In this document: piece by piece, positions 25,652 to 33,364 of the stretch
How positions within the stretch are numbered: the stretch's first letter is position 1
Layout: every line of letters begins with the position of its first letter
From: Accumulibacter sp.
GTDB lineage: Bacteria; Pseudomonadota; Gammaproteobacteria; Burkholderiales; Rhodocyclaceae
Assembly (NCBI RefSeq): GCF_023806635.1
Contig: NZ_JAMTDQ010000029.1
Span: 81,895-145,894, forward strand
Length of the DNA stretch: 64,000 nt
Reading direction: 5' to 3'
Made by a program: the position numbers and the translations under genes
Notes under the pieces: model-generated
Told to the model about the DNA's origin: nothing
Database searches by the model: none
The model's input: only the letters and a program-made list of their open reading frames with translations

Positions 25652-26188
25652 TCAGAAACTGGAACCCGGTTGCTTCAGGAACTCCACTTCTGCTGCGGAG
25701 GATACGCGACCGAGAATCTGATTGCGGTGCGGATAGCGACCGAATCGATCGATGATCGCCTTGTGGCGCAATTCAAACCGGTGGTTTTCGGGCCGGGCGA
25801 AGCGCTTGAACAAGGCCTCTGCCTGAACATGGATCAGAGCAGACTCGCTGTGCATGTAGGGCATCAGCAGGAAGGAGCACTCCACCTCATCCAGAGCCTG
25901 CAAGGATCCGGCCGAAACCGCTTCCTGTGACAGGACCAGTGCCTGCGGATCCTGGGCAAACGCCTGTGCCGTACCGCGGTGCATGTTGCGGGAAAACTGG
26001 TCGAGGACGATGACTTCGGCCAGACGGCCTCGCGCGCTGCTCCGCCACGCAAACAACTCCCCTGCTGCCGCCTGCTGCAACAGCGTGAGAAACCGGGCCC
26101 GGAGACGATCATCAAAGTCAGGATCGACGACCCACCATTGCCGGGGTTCGATTTCCCTGAACCAGAATGTCAGAACTTCATCGTACAT
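25652..26188 (-). CDS. DUF924 family protein
   Basis: A 178-aa all-helical protein of the DUF924 family. It shows the N-terminal VLTFWF motif, RWWV-type sequence (RQWWVVDPDFDDRLRARF), VIVLDQFSRNMHRG, ECSFLLMPYMHSES, and RHKAIIDRFGRYPHRN, all in the conserved order. The biochemical role is not established; the fold is TPR-like. It is convergent with tamB (56 bp apart). Length is normal. Confidence 0.9.
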   Translation of the reverse strand: MYDEVLTFWFREIEPRQWWVVDPDFDDRLRARFLTLLQQAAAGELFAWRSSARGRLAEVIVLDQFSRNMHRGTAQAFAQDPQALVLSQEAVSAGSLQALDEVECSFLLMPYMHSESALIHVQAEALFKRFARPENHRFELRHKAIIDRFGRYPHRNQILGRVSSAAEVEFLKQPGSSF

Positions 26189-26344
26189 TTCCGCTCACGA
26201 CGCTTTCTCGAACAGACTGCAACACCGCGCATGCGCATTCGCCACCGCGTTTGCGGCAGGGACGTGGGGTAATCGACGCGGACACCCGGCCAGGCAGCGC
26301 TCGCGGGACACCCGCAGACGTGGCCGGCAAATCCGCGAGCCATT

Positions 26345-26605
26345 CTACCCGTAGTCGATGCAGGCGCGGATCCTGGGCAGTCGATTTCGCTCCTGCAACA
26401 TCAGCGCATGGATCGGGACGCGCTGGCCGTCGATCTCATCCTGGAGCAGCGCCACCACCTCGCCGCGGCGAATCAGTGGCGCGGCCAGCAGGTCCATGAG
26501 TCGGGGGAAGCGTCGGTACAGGCCGTCGAGGCTGGGTGCGATGACGGTATCCGCGATGACCAAGCTCATGCTCACGCGCACCCAGCCGCTCGGCCCGCTG
26601 ACTCT
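26345..26605 (-). pseudogene. remnant of a LysR-type regulator
   Basis: The minus-strand frame carries two pieces of a LysR effector-binding domain. The first is PSGWVRVSMSLVIADTVIAPSLDGLYRRFPRL, which matches the start of the domain. The second is LLAAPLIRRGEVVALLQDEI...LMLQERNRLPRIRACIDY, which matches its last strand and helix. Roughly 100 residues between them and the whole N-terminal HTH are missing. It ends in a stop at 26345. This is a decayed, internally deleted copy; no regulated neighbour can be named. Confidence 0.55.
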
Positions 26606-26882
26606 GCGGCCGGGGTTTTCGTCCTCCAGAGCGCGTCGGCTCGTCAGCGCCACCGGGACAACGACCGACGGGGTGTCGAAATTTTTTACACAAGACGCCG
26701 ACCTGGCCGGCGGCGTGGCAAGGATTTCTCTCGAAAACAATGGCTTGCCGTTTTATGTATTCTCCTGGAATGGTTTTTGCTTCCACTTCATTGGTGTGGG
26801 AAATGGGGCGGAGGAGAACCGGTAGTTGCATCCGATCTCCGGCCGCGTGTTGAGTGGTTGGGAGGAAGCCAAGGAGAGGTGG

Positions 26883-27029
26883 ATGGAACGTAGATCGAGT
26901 CCGCGATCGTTGAAGGCTCTGGCGATCGCAACTGCAGTGGCAGCAACTCTGGTTTCACCGGTGGCGGATGGGGCAGGGACCGCTCTGGCGCCTGATTCGA
27001 GTTCAGCAACCATGATGTGGGTCGTTTGA
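26883..27029 (+). CDS. small secreted-looking peptide upstream of the PEP-CTERM gene
   Basis: A 48-aa ORF with a very strong ribosome site (GGAGAGGTGG directly before ATG). Its N-terminus resembles a Sec signal peptide: basic MERRSSPRSLK, hydrophobic ALAIATAVAATLVSP, then a cleavable ADGAG. It ends MMWVV 26 bp before the start of the PEP-CTERM gene and is in the same direction. It could be a leader for that gene, a tiny exported protein, or the start of a gene truncated by deletion. Nothing else is recognisable. Confidence 0.4.
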   Translation: MERRSSPRSLKALAIATAVAATLVSPVADGAGTALAPDSSSATMMWVV

Positions 27030-27055
27030 TGGCCATGAGCGAGATGGAGAAATCC

Positions 27056-27694
27056 ATGAAAACACCCTTTGCACCTCTAGTAGCCGCGTTCGCAGTGGCT
27101 GGCACCGCATTTTTCCTGGCTGAGCCAGCCGTGGCGGAGATCGTCAGACACAATTTCACGGGAACCGTAACGTATGTATCTGGGGCGCCATTCGGACTGC
27201 CTCCAAACCCTGGTGACCCGGTGACAGGAAGCATCACTTACGATACGAGCCTACCACCTGCGTGGAGTGGCGCCGAAGCCGCTGGCTACATCCAGCAGCC
27301 CCCCAGTGGAATGTCAGTGGTCATTTCAGGCGTTACCATACAAAGTCAAGACTATGCTTCCTTCCAGGTCATAAACGGGTCTGGCTTCTACAATTTGAAT
27401 GGGTTTTTTACACCAATTTCGGTGGGCGGGGTGTTACAGGAAAATTGGAGTTCTATTCTTTTTAGTTTGAGCGAAGTCAATCAATCAGCGTTCGTTGGCA
27501 CCGCGTTGCCACCATCGCTCAATGGCGCAAGCTTCAGTCAGCGACATGGGAGTGTTCTTGACGCAGAGAGCTTTGGGTCATTGGACTTCTCCATTGACGC
27601 TATCGAGACCCCGCCCAGTTCGATTCCAGAACCTGCCACGATCGCCCTTCTCGGCCTCGGCGGTCTGGCCGCTGCACGCAGGCGAAAGCAGTAG
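27056..27694 (+). CDS. PEP-CTERM sorting domain protein
   Basis: A 212-aa exported protein. An N-terminal signal peptide (MKTPFAPLVAAFAVAGTAFFLAEPAVA) precedes a Gly/Ser/Thr/Asn-rich, beta-type body (TGTVTYVSGAPFG... GSITYDTS). The C-terminus is the classical PEP-CTERM signal: IPEPATIALLGLGGLAAARRRKQ, i.e. PEP, a TM helix, then an Arg cluster. Such proteins are processed by exosortase (EpsH) and usually accompany exopolysaccharide production in biofilm or floc formers. Start ATG 27056 has GGAG at good spacing and gives the signal peptide; earlier ATGs add an acidic extension. The GC content is clearly lower than that of the flanks, suggesting a mobile or fast-evolving gene. Confidence 0.9.
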   Translation: MKTPFAPLVAAFAVAGTAFFLAEPAVAEIVRHNFTGTVTYVSGAPFGLPPNPGDPVTGSITYDTSLPPAWSGAEAAGYIQQPPSGMSVVISGVTIQSQDYASFQVINGSGFYNLNGFFTPISVGGVLQENWSSILFSLSEVNQSAFVGTALPPSLNGASFSQRHGSVLDAESFGSLDFSIDAIETPPSSIPEPATIALLGLGGLAAARRRKQ

Positions 27695-27936
27695 TCGGCA
27701 ACGCCTGAGCCCAAGCTCTCGTCGGCGGCCTGTCCCCGCGACCCGCTGGAAAGACTGTGGACAAGCGTTGTACAGGCGGTGGAGAAACGCCGCCGAGCGG
27801 CTTCCGGCAAGGAACGTGCTACAGTGCCGAACATTTGGGCGGCAGGGTCTGTTGCCGGCGGCGATGCGGCGCGCGGCGACGACTTCGCAGCACGACCGGC
27901 ACCCGCCGCTGCCGCGATTGCCGTGGGGACTGCCTG

Positions 27937-28650
27937 ATGGCTACCGAACTGCTCTTTCGCGACGACGCCTACCTGCAAACGGCCAGCGCGCGCGTCACGG
28001 CGCTGCACCCGCAGGGGATCGAACTCGAGCGGACGATCTTCTACCCGCTCGGTGGCGGGCAGGTGGGGGACACCGGTTTCCTGGTGCGCGGCAGTGGCGA
28101 GCGCATCGCCATCGTCGATACCCGCCGCGATGCCGCGCTCGATGCCGTCCTTCACCTGACGGCCGCCGGGGCGCAGCCGCCGGAAGTGGGAGAACTGCTG
28201 ACGCTGGCCATCGACTGGCCGCGCCGGCATCGGCTGATGCGCCTGCACACGGCGCTGCACCTGATGTCCTGCGTCGTCGTCGCGCCGGTCACCGGCGGCA
28301 ACATCGCCCCCGATCGCGCCCGCCTCGACTTCGACATCGACATGAGCCTGCTCGACGCGCAGCGCATCGAGCGCGAGATGAACGCGTTGATCGGCCGCGG
28401 AATCGAGACCGAGACCGTCTGGATCAGCGACGACGAACTCGCTGCGCGACCCGATCTCGTCAAGACGATGAGCGTGCAGCCGCCACACGGCAGCGGACGT
28501 GTCCGTTTGCTGCGCATTCCGGGAATCGACCTGCAGCCCTGCGGTGGCACGCACGTCAGGAACATCGCCGAGATCGGCGGCATCCGCGTGCTCAGAATCC
28601 GCAACGAAGGCCGGCGCAACAGGCGCGTCGAGATCGCACTCGTCGACTGA
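27937..28650 (+). CDS. alanyl-tRNA editing protein (AlaX-like)
   Basis: A 237-aa trans-editing factor homologous to the editing domain of alanyl-tRNA synthetase; it hydrolyses mischarged Ser- or Gly-tRNA(Ala). Motifs: FYPLGGGQVGDTG, the zinc-binding HTALHLM (HxxxH), and the second zinc motif CGGTHVRN. The catalytic domain ends ALVD. ATG 27937 fits the family N-terminus (ELLFRDDAYL). Type AlaX-M by length. Confidence 0.9.
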   Translation: MATELLFRDDAYLQTASARVTALHPQGIELERTIFYPLGGGQVGDTGFLVRGSGERIAIVDTRRDAALDAVLHLTAAGAQPPEVGELLTLAIDWPRRHRLMRLHTALHLMSCVVVAPVTGGNIAPDRARLDFDIDMSLLDAQRIEREMNALIGRGIETETVWISDDELAARPDLVKTMSVQPPHGSGRVRLLRIPGIDLQPCGGTHVRNIAEIGGIRVLRIRNEGRRNRRVEIALVD

Positions 28651-28879
28651 CCGCCTGCGCGCCGGCCTCGTGATTGGCGAGGCCGTAGCCCCCGGGGATC
28701 GGAATGGTCGCCGATTGGTCGTCGCGTCGGATGATTCATTACGGCTGCCGCCGCCGTGCGGCGGCAGGCCGCGAGCTTGCGCAAGGGAGTAGAATCCGCT
28801 GCTGGCTGCCCCTTTTCGCTGCGCGCGAAGTGCGGGCGGCAGCCCGTTCCATACCCCGGCTGCAAGAGGAGGAGCCTGC

Positions 28880-28933
28880 GTGTCAAACGCCACCCAGCTG
28901 ACGATCGCACCGGCACCGGTGCGGCCCGCGTGA
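28880..28933 (+). CDS. putative 17-aa leader ORF coupled to the DUF4239 gene
   Basis: GTG-initiated ORF encoding 17 residues. A perfect AGGAGGAG lies 5 nt upstream and the TGA stop overlaps the GTG of the next gene (GTGA). The downstream gene has no ribosome site of its own, so translation of the leader would deliver ribosomes to it. It could instead be an annotation artefact if the membrane protein starts elsewhere. Confidence 0.35.
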   Translation: MSNATQLTIAPAPVRPA

Positions 28934-29676
28934 CGAGCGCTTTCGTCGTCGCGCCACTGGTCGCCCTGGCGGTGCTCGCGGGCGGGCTCGCCGGCACCTT
29001 CCTGCGCGACCGGCTGCCGGGCCGCCATCTCGACGAGGACACGAAGTGGATGGTGCGGATCGGCATCGGCTTCCTGTCGACGCTGGCGGCGCTGCTGATG
29101 AGCCTGATCATCTCGGCCAAGATGCAGTCCTTCGATGCCGTTTCGCGCTCGGTGGCGACGGCCGCGGCGCAGATCGTCGGCATCGACGCCAGCCTGCGCG
29201 AGCTCGGTGCGGCGGGCGATGCGGCGCGCGCCCAGTTGCGCGCGCTGGTCTCGGCCGAGGTCGACCGCCTGTGGCAGCATGCTCCGTCGCCGGCGAGCGA
29301 TGCGCGCGGCTATCACCCGCTCGAGCGCACGCTGCGGGCGCTTTCGCCGGCGGGCGCGGCCGAGCAGGCGGCGCGAGCCAGGGCGCTGCAGCTGACCAGC
29401 GAGCTGGCGCATGCCGGCGGCCTGGCGAGCAGCGAGAGTGGCAGCACGACGACCGTTCCGTTGCTCATCGTGCTGCTCCTCTGGCTGGTGATCATCAGCT
29501 TCGGCATCAACCTCTTCGCGCCGGCGAGTGTGCCGATCGTCGTCGTCAATCTGCTGGTGGCGCTGTCGATCGCCGCGGCCATCTTCCTCATCCTCGAGCT
29601 GGACCAGCCCTACCACGGCCTGATCGGTGTTTCCGACGCGCCGCTGCGCGCTGCCCTGCAGCAGCTGGCTTCATGA
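28930..29676 (+). CDS. DUF4239 (bestrophin-like) membrane protein
   Basis: A 248-aa inner-membrane protein. The TM pattern is an N-terminal helix (FVVAPLVALAVLAGGLAGTF), a second around residues 40-60 (VRIGIGFLSTLAALLMSLIISA), a ~115-residue soluble helical region, then two helices near the C-terminus (PLLIVLLLWLVIISFGINLF, VNLLVALSIAAAIFLILEL). The ELDQPYHGLIGVSDAPLR ending is typical of the DUF4239 family; function not established. Its stop overlaps the ATG of pqiA, so it is co-translated with the pqi operon. Confidence 0.75.
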   Translation: MTSAFVVAPLVALAVLAGGLAGTFLRDRLPGRHLDEDTKWMVRIGIGFLSTLAALLMSLIISAKMQSFDAVSRSVATAAAQIVGIDASLRELGAAGDAARAQLRALVSAEVDRLWQHAPSPASDARGYHPLERTLRALSPAGAAEQAARARALQLTSELAHAGGLASSESGSTTTVPLLIVLLLWLVIISFGINLFAPASVPIVVVNLLVALSIAAAIFLILELDQPYHGLIGVSDAPLRAALQQLAS

Positions 29677-30368
29677 TGGCCAGCGACAGCCTGCCGGTGG
29701 CGGCGCAGGTTCCGGCCGCCAGCGCCGCCGAGGAGACGTTGCTCGCCTGCCCCGATTGCGACCTGCTGCAACGGCTGCCGCCCCTGCCGCCCCACCATGC
29801 CGCGTCCTGTGCGCGCTGCCAGGCGCCGCTGTGTCGGCACAAGCCGGACTCGCTCGAACGGACGCTGGCGCTGGCGCTGGCTGCCGCGATCCTGCTGCTG
29901 ATCGCCAACGTCGTGCCGATGCTCGGTCTCTCGGTCGCCGGCCGCGAGGCGTTCACCACCGTGCTGGGCGGCGTCGTCGAGATGTGGCGCGAAGGTAGCC
30001 AGGTGGTGGCGATGCTCGTCCTCTTCGCCGCCGTCATCGCCCCGGCTCTGGAGATCGTCTGCCTGTTGCTGGTGGTTCTCGCCGTGCGCCATCCACCGGC
30101 GCCGCACTGGGTGGCGACGCTGCTGCACGGCTACGAGTTCGTCCGTGAGTGGAGCATGATCGAGATCATGCTCCTCGGCGTCCTCGTGGCGCTGATCAAG
30201 ATCGCCGAGCTGGCCACGGTGATTCCCGGGCTGGCCCTGTTCGTCCTCGGCTCGCTGGTCTTTCTGCTGGCGGCGATGGCAGCGGCCTTCGACCCGCGCG
30301 TCGCCTGGCAGCGGATCGAGTGGGCTGCCGGCCGCGGCCCGGATGGCATCGCCGGGGGGCGGGGATGA
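29673..30368 (+). CDS. pqiA: paraquat-inducible protein A, first half-protein
   Basis: A 231-aa inner-membrane protein. It has an N-terminal zinc-ribbon-like region (CPDCDLLQRLPPLPPHHAASCARCQAPLC) followed by four TM helices with the PqiA signature (SLERTLALALAAAILLLIANVVPML). In E. coli PqiA is one protein with two such modules; here the modules are separate genes overlapping by ATGA. PqiA proteins form the inner-membrane part of an MCE lipid-transport system with PqiB and PqiC. Confidence 0.88.
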   Translation: MMASDSLPVAAQVPAASAAEETLLACPDCDLLQRLPPLPPHHAASCARCQAPLCRHKPDSLERTLALALAAAILLLIANVVPMLGLSVAGREAFTTVLGGVVEMWREGSQVVAMLVLFAAVIAPALEIVCLLLVVLAVRHPPAPHWVATLLHGYEFVREWSMIEIMLLGVLVALIKIAELATVIPGLALFVLGSLVFLLAAMAAAFDPRVAWQRIEWAAGRGPDGIAGGRG

Positions 30369-31006
30369 GCACCACCGCGGCGAGTGCACGCTCACTCGGC
30401 TGTGCCGGCTGCGAAGTCTGCGGCCTCGTCGTTCGCTTGCCGGTGCCTGCCGGCGCGGCGTTCTGCCCGCGTTGCGGCGAGCGGCTGCACAGCCGCCTGC
30501 CGGCGAGCCTGGAGCGGACGTGGGCGTTGACCATCGCCGCGCTGCTGCTTTACATTCCGGCCAACCTGCTGCCGGTGATGACGACCAACACGCCGCTCGG
30601 CGCCGTCAGCGACACGATCATGCAGGGCGTCGTCGAACTGTGGTCGCCGACGTCGTGGCCGCTGGCGGTCGTCGTCTTCGTCGCCAGCGTCACCATCCCG
30701 CTCGGCAAGCTGATCGCCCTGGCCTACCTGCTGCTGACCGTGCAGCGTGGATCGGTGCGCTCGAACGGGCAGCGGGTGCGCCTCTATCGTCTGCTGAAGT
30801 TCATCGGTCGCTGGTCGATGCTCGACGTGTTCGTCGACACCTTCGTCGTCGCGCTGATCCAGTTGCAGCCGCTGATGTGGGTCGAGCCGGGCGCCGGGGT
30901 GCTCTATTTCGCCGCTGTCGTGGTGGTGACGATGGTGGCGGTGAACAGTTTCGACCCGCGGCTGATCTGGGATCTGCCGCAACAGGAGAAGCACGCGCAT
31001 GGCTGA
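30365..31006 (+). CDS. pqiA: paraquat-inducible protein A, second half-protein
   Basis: A 213-aa protein with the same layout: CxxC pairs at the N-terminus (CEVCGLVVRLP... CPRCGERLH), then SLERTWALTIAALLLYIPANLLPVM and three more TM helices, and a DPRLIWD end. It corresponds to the second module of the fused E. coli PqiA. It overlaps the preceding gene by 4 bp and pqiB by 8 bp, so the stoichiometry of all parts is set by coupling. Confidence 0.88.
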   Translation: MSTTAASARSLGCAGCEVCGLVVRLPVPAGAAFCPRCGERLHSRLPASLERTWALTIAALLLYIPANLLPVMTTNTPLGAVSDTIMQGVVELWSPTSWPLAVVVFVASVTIPLGKLIALAYLLLTVQRGSVRSNGQRVRLYRLLKFIGRWSMLDVFVDTFVVALIQLQPLMWVEPGAGVLYFAAVVVVTMVAVNSFDPRLIWDLPQQEKHAHG

Positions 31007-32684
31007 GCAGCACGACGCGCCGCAACATCCGGAACTGCCGCTGGCGCAGGTGACGGCCAGGAAACGCGGCCGCCTGTCGGCGGTCTGGATCATTCCGATC
31101 ATCGCGGCGCTGCTCGGCGGCTGGATCGCCGTGCAGAAGCTGCTCGCCGAGGGGCCGACGGTCGAGATCGGCTTCAGCTCGGCGGAAGGGCTCGAGGCCG
31201 GCAAGACGACGGTGAAGTACAACGGTGTCGACGTCGGCCGCATCGAATCACTCAAGGTGTCGCCCGACCGGCAGCGCATCCTCGCCAGTGTGCAGATGGC
31301 GCCCGAGGCGCGCGACTGGCTGGTCGATGGCACCGCCTTCTGGGTCGTCCGCGCACGCATCGCCGGTGGCAGCGTCAGCGGTCTTGGAACGCTGCTGTCC
31401 GGTTCGTACATCGGCATGCAGATCGGTACCGGCAGCGAGCGGCAGCGCTCGTTCACCGCGCTGGAAGTGCCGCCGGTCGTCGCCAGCAACGCGCAGGGAC
31501 GCTATTTCAAGCTGCAGGCGAGCAGCCTGGGGTCGCTCGACTTCGGCACGCCGATCTACTTCCGGCGGCTGCAGGTCGGTCAGGTGGCATCGTACGCGCT
31601 CGACGAAGACGGCCGCGGGCTGACGATCCGGGTTTTCGTCAACGCACCCTACGACCGTTATGTCAAGGCCGAGACACGCTTCTGGCAGGCGAGCGGACTC
31701 GACTTCTCGCTCAATGCCGACGGTCTCGACGTGCGCACGCAGTCACTCACATCGATCCTCGTTGGCGGCCTCGCGTTCGATACGCCGGCAGAGAACGCCG
31801 ACAACGATCCTGCGCCGGCGGACACGGCCTTCGAGCTCTTCGACGACCAGGAGACGGCGATGAAGGCGCCCGAGCGGGGTTCGCTGCGTTACGTCCTCTA
31901 TTTCGACGAGTCGGTGCGCGGGCTGGCGGCGGGCGCGCCGATGACCTTCCTCGGCATGCCGATCGGCGAGGTCGTTTCGGTGCGGCTGGAGGTGGACCGG
32001 CAGAAGAAGGACGTCGCCGTGCGCGCGCGCGTACTGGTCGCGGCGTATCCGCAGCGCTTCCTCGACATCCTGGCGGATCCGCAGGTCGTCACCGGCGGCA
32101 GGACGGCGATCACGCAGCAGATGCGCCAGCAATTGATGGACGGGCTGGTGGCGCGCGGGCTGCGCGCCCAGTTGCAGCCGGGAAGCCTGCTCACCGGCCA
32201 GTTGTACGTCGCGCTGAGCTACGTGCCACAGGCGACGAAGGCGAAGATCGACTGGCGCAGCGATCCACCGGTGTTTCCGTCGGTCAAGGGCAGTTTCACC
32301 GACATCGAGACCCGCGTGACGAGCATCCTGGCGAAGATCGAAGGCCTGCCCTTCGAGGCGATCGGCAAGGATCTGCAACAGTCTCTGGCGACGCTGGCGA
32401 AGACCCTGCAGGATTTCGATGCGCTCGTCAGGCGCTGGGACGGCGAGCTCAGCCCCGAGCTGGCGAAGACCCTGGCCGAGGCGCGGCGCACGCTGGCGGC
32501 GGCCGAGCGGAGCTTCGACGGCGCCGGCAAGCTGCTCGCGCCCGACTCGCAGACGATGACCGAGTTGCAGGCGACCGTCGTCGAACTCCGGCGCGCGGCG
32601 CAGTCGATCCGGGTGCTGGCGGATTATCTCGAGCGCCATCCGGAGGCGCTGGTGCGGGGCAAGAGCGAGGAGACGCAGGAATGA
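30999..32684 (+). CDS. pqiB: MCE-domain protein PqiB
   Basis: A 561-aa periplasmic protein with an N-terminal TM anchor (LSAVWIIPIIAALLGGWIAVQKLL). It carries three consecutive MlaD/MCE domains (starting at TVEIGFSSAEGLEAGKTTVKYNGV, ~160, and RYVLYFDESVRGLAAGAPMTF), then a helical C-terminal region (~430-550) with heptad character. In E. coli PqiB stacks MCE rings topped by a long coiled-coil needle that reaches the outer membrane. Length and layout match. Confidence 0.9.
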   Translation: MAEQHDAPQHPELPLAQVTARKRGRLSAVWIIPIIAALLGGWIAVQKLLAEGPTVEIGFSSAEGLEAGKTTVKYNGVDVGRIESLKVSPDRQRILASVQMAPEARDWLVDGTAFWVVRARIAGGSVSGLGTLLSGSYIGMQIGTGSERQRSFTALEVPPVVASNAQGRYFKLQASSLGSLDFGTPIYFRRLQVGQVASYALDEDGRGLTIRVFVNAPYDRYVKAETRFWQASGLDFSLNADGLDVRTQSLTSILVGGLAFDTPAENADNDPAPADTAFELFDDQETAMKAPERGSLRYVLYFDESVRGLAAGAPMTFLGMPIGEVVSVRLEVDRQKKDVAVRARVLVAAYPQRFLDILADPQVVTGGRTAITQQMRQQLMDGLVARGLRAQLQPGSLLTGQLYVALSYVPQATKAKIDWRSDPPVFPSVKGSFTDIETRVTSILAKIEGLPFEAIGKDLQQSLATLAKTLQDFDALVRRWDGELSPELAKTLAEARRTLAAAERSFDGAGKLLAPDSQTMTELQATVVELRRAAQSIRVLADYLERHPEALVRGKSEETQE

Positions 32685-33280
32685 TCAAGGCGCAAGCAGC
32701 AGCCATTGTCGCACTCGCCCTGGCCCTGCTGGCGGGCGGTTGCGCGTCGCCACCGTCACGCTTCCATGTGCTGGCGGCGACGGCAGTCCCCGATGCGGGC
32801 AGCACGGTGACGAGCGACGCGGTGATGGTAGACCGCGTCGCCATTCCGGCGGCAGTCGACCGGCCGCAGTTCGTCGTCCACCGGGGGAGCAACCGGGTGC
32901 TCATCGACGAGTTCAACCGCTGGGCGGAGCCGCTGCCAGAGGGCATCACGCGCACGCTGGCGGAGAATCTCGCCGTACTGCTCGGCACGCCACGGGTCGT
33001 CAGCGGGCCGCTTGCGGCGAGCTTCGACCCGGCGTACCGGGTGAGCGTCGACATCCAGCGCTTCGAGTCGATCCGCGGACAGGAGGTCTTTCTCGACGCC
33101 GTCTGGGTCGTGCGTGGGTCGTCTGCCGGCGCTGCCGCGACGAGTGGTCGCAGTGCCGTGCGTGAAGCGGTGGCGGGCGAGGGCGCCGATTACGAGGCGC
33201 TGGCGGCGGCGCACAGTCGGGCGCTGGCCGGACTGAGTCGCGACATCGCGGCGGCGATTCGCGCCGCGGGTGGCCGCTGA
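32681..33280 (+). CDS. pqiC: outer-membrane lipoprotein PqiC
   Basis: A 199-aa lipoprotein with lipobox LAGGC at the end of the signal peptide (IVALALALLAGGC). The body is an ABC-type transport auxiliary lipoprotein domain (DUF330-like: RFHVLAATAVPD... RVAIPAAVDRPQFVVHRGSNRVLIDEFNRWAEPL... YRVSVDIQRFE). It docks the PqiB needle at the outer membrane. ATGA overlap with pqiB completes the operon. Confidence 0.88.
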   Translation: MIKAQAAAIVALALALLAGGCASPPSRFHVLAATAVPDAGSTVTSDAVMVDRVAIPAAVDRPQFVVHRGSNRVLIDEFNRWAEPLPEGITRTLAENLAVLLGTPRVVSGPLAASFDPAYRVSVDIQRFESIRGQEVFLDAVWVVRGSSAGAAATSGRSAVREAVAGEGADYEALAAAHSRALAGLSRDIAAAIRAAGGR

Positions 33281-33349
33281 CGCACAGGGAGCCGCGGCGA
33301 CGCGGCGTCCGGCGGCGCGGCGCCCGGCGGCGCGCGGTGGCGCTTGATG

Positions 33350-33355
33350 TAGAAT
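33350..33355 (+). promoter_or_regulatory. -10-like TAGAAT just upstream of the YgiQ gene
   Basis: TAGAAT 9 nt before the ATG with no ribosome site between, the same arrangement as before mtnA and the DUF433 gene. Suggests a leaderless or nearly leaderless mRNA. Confidence 0.4.
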
Positions 33356-33364
33356 CGGCGCCCC

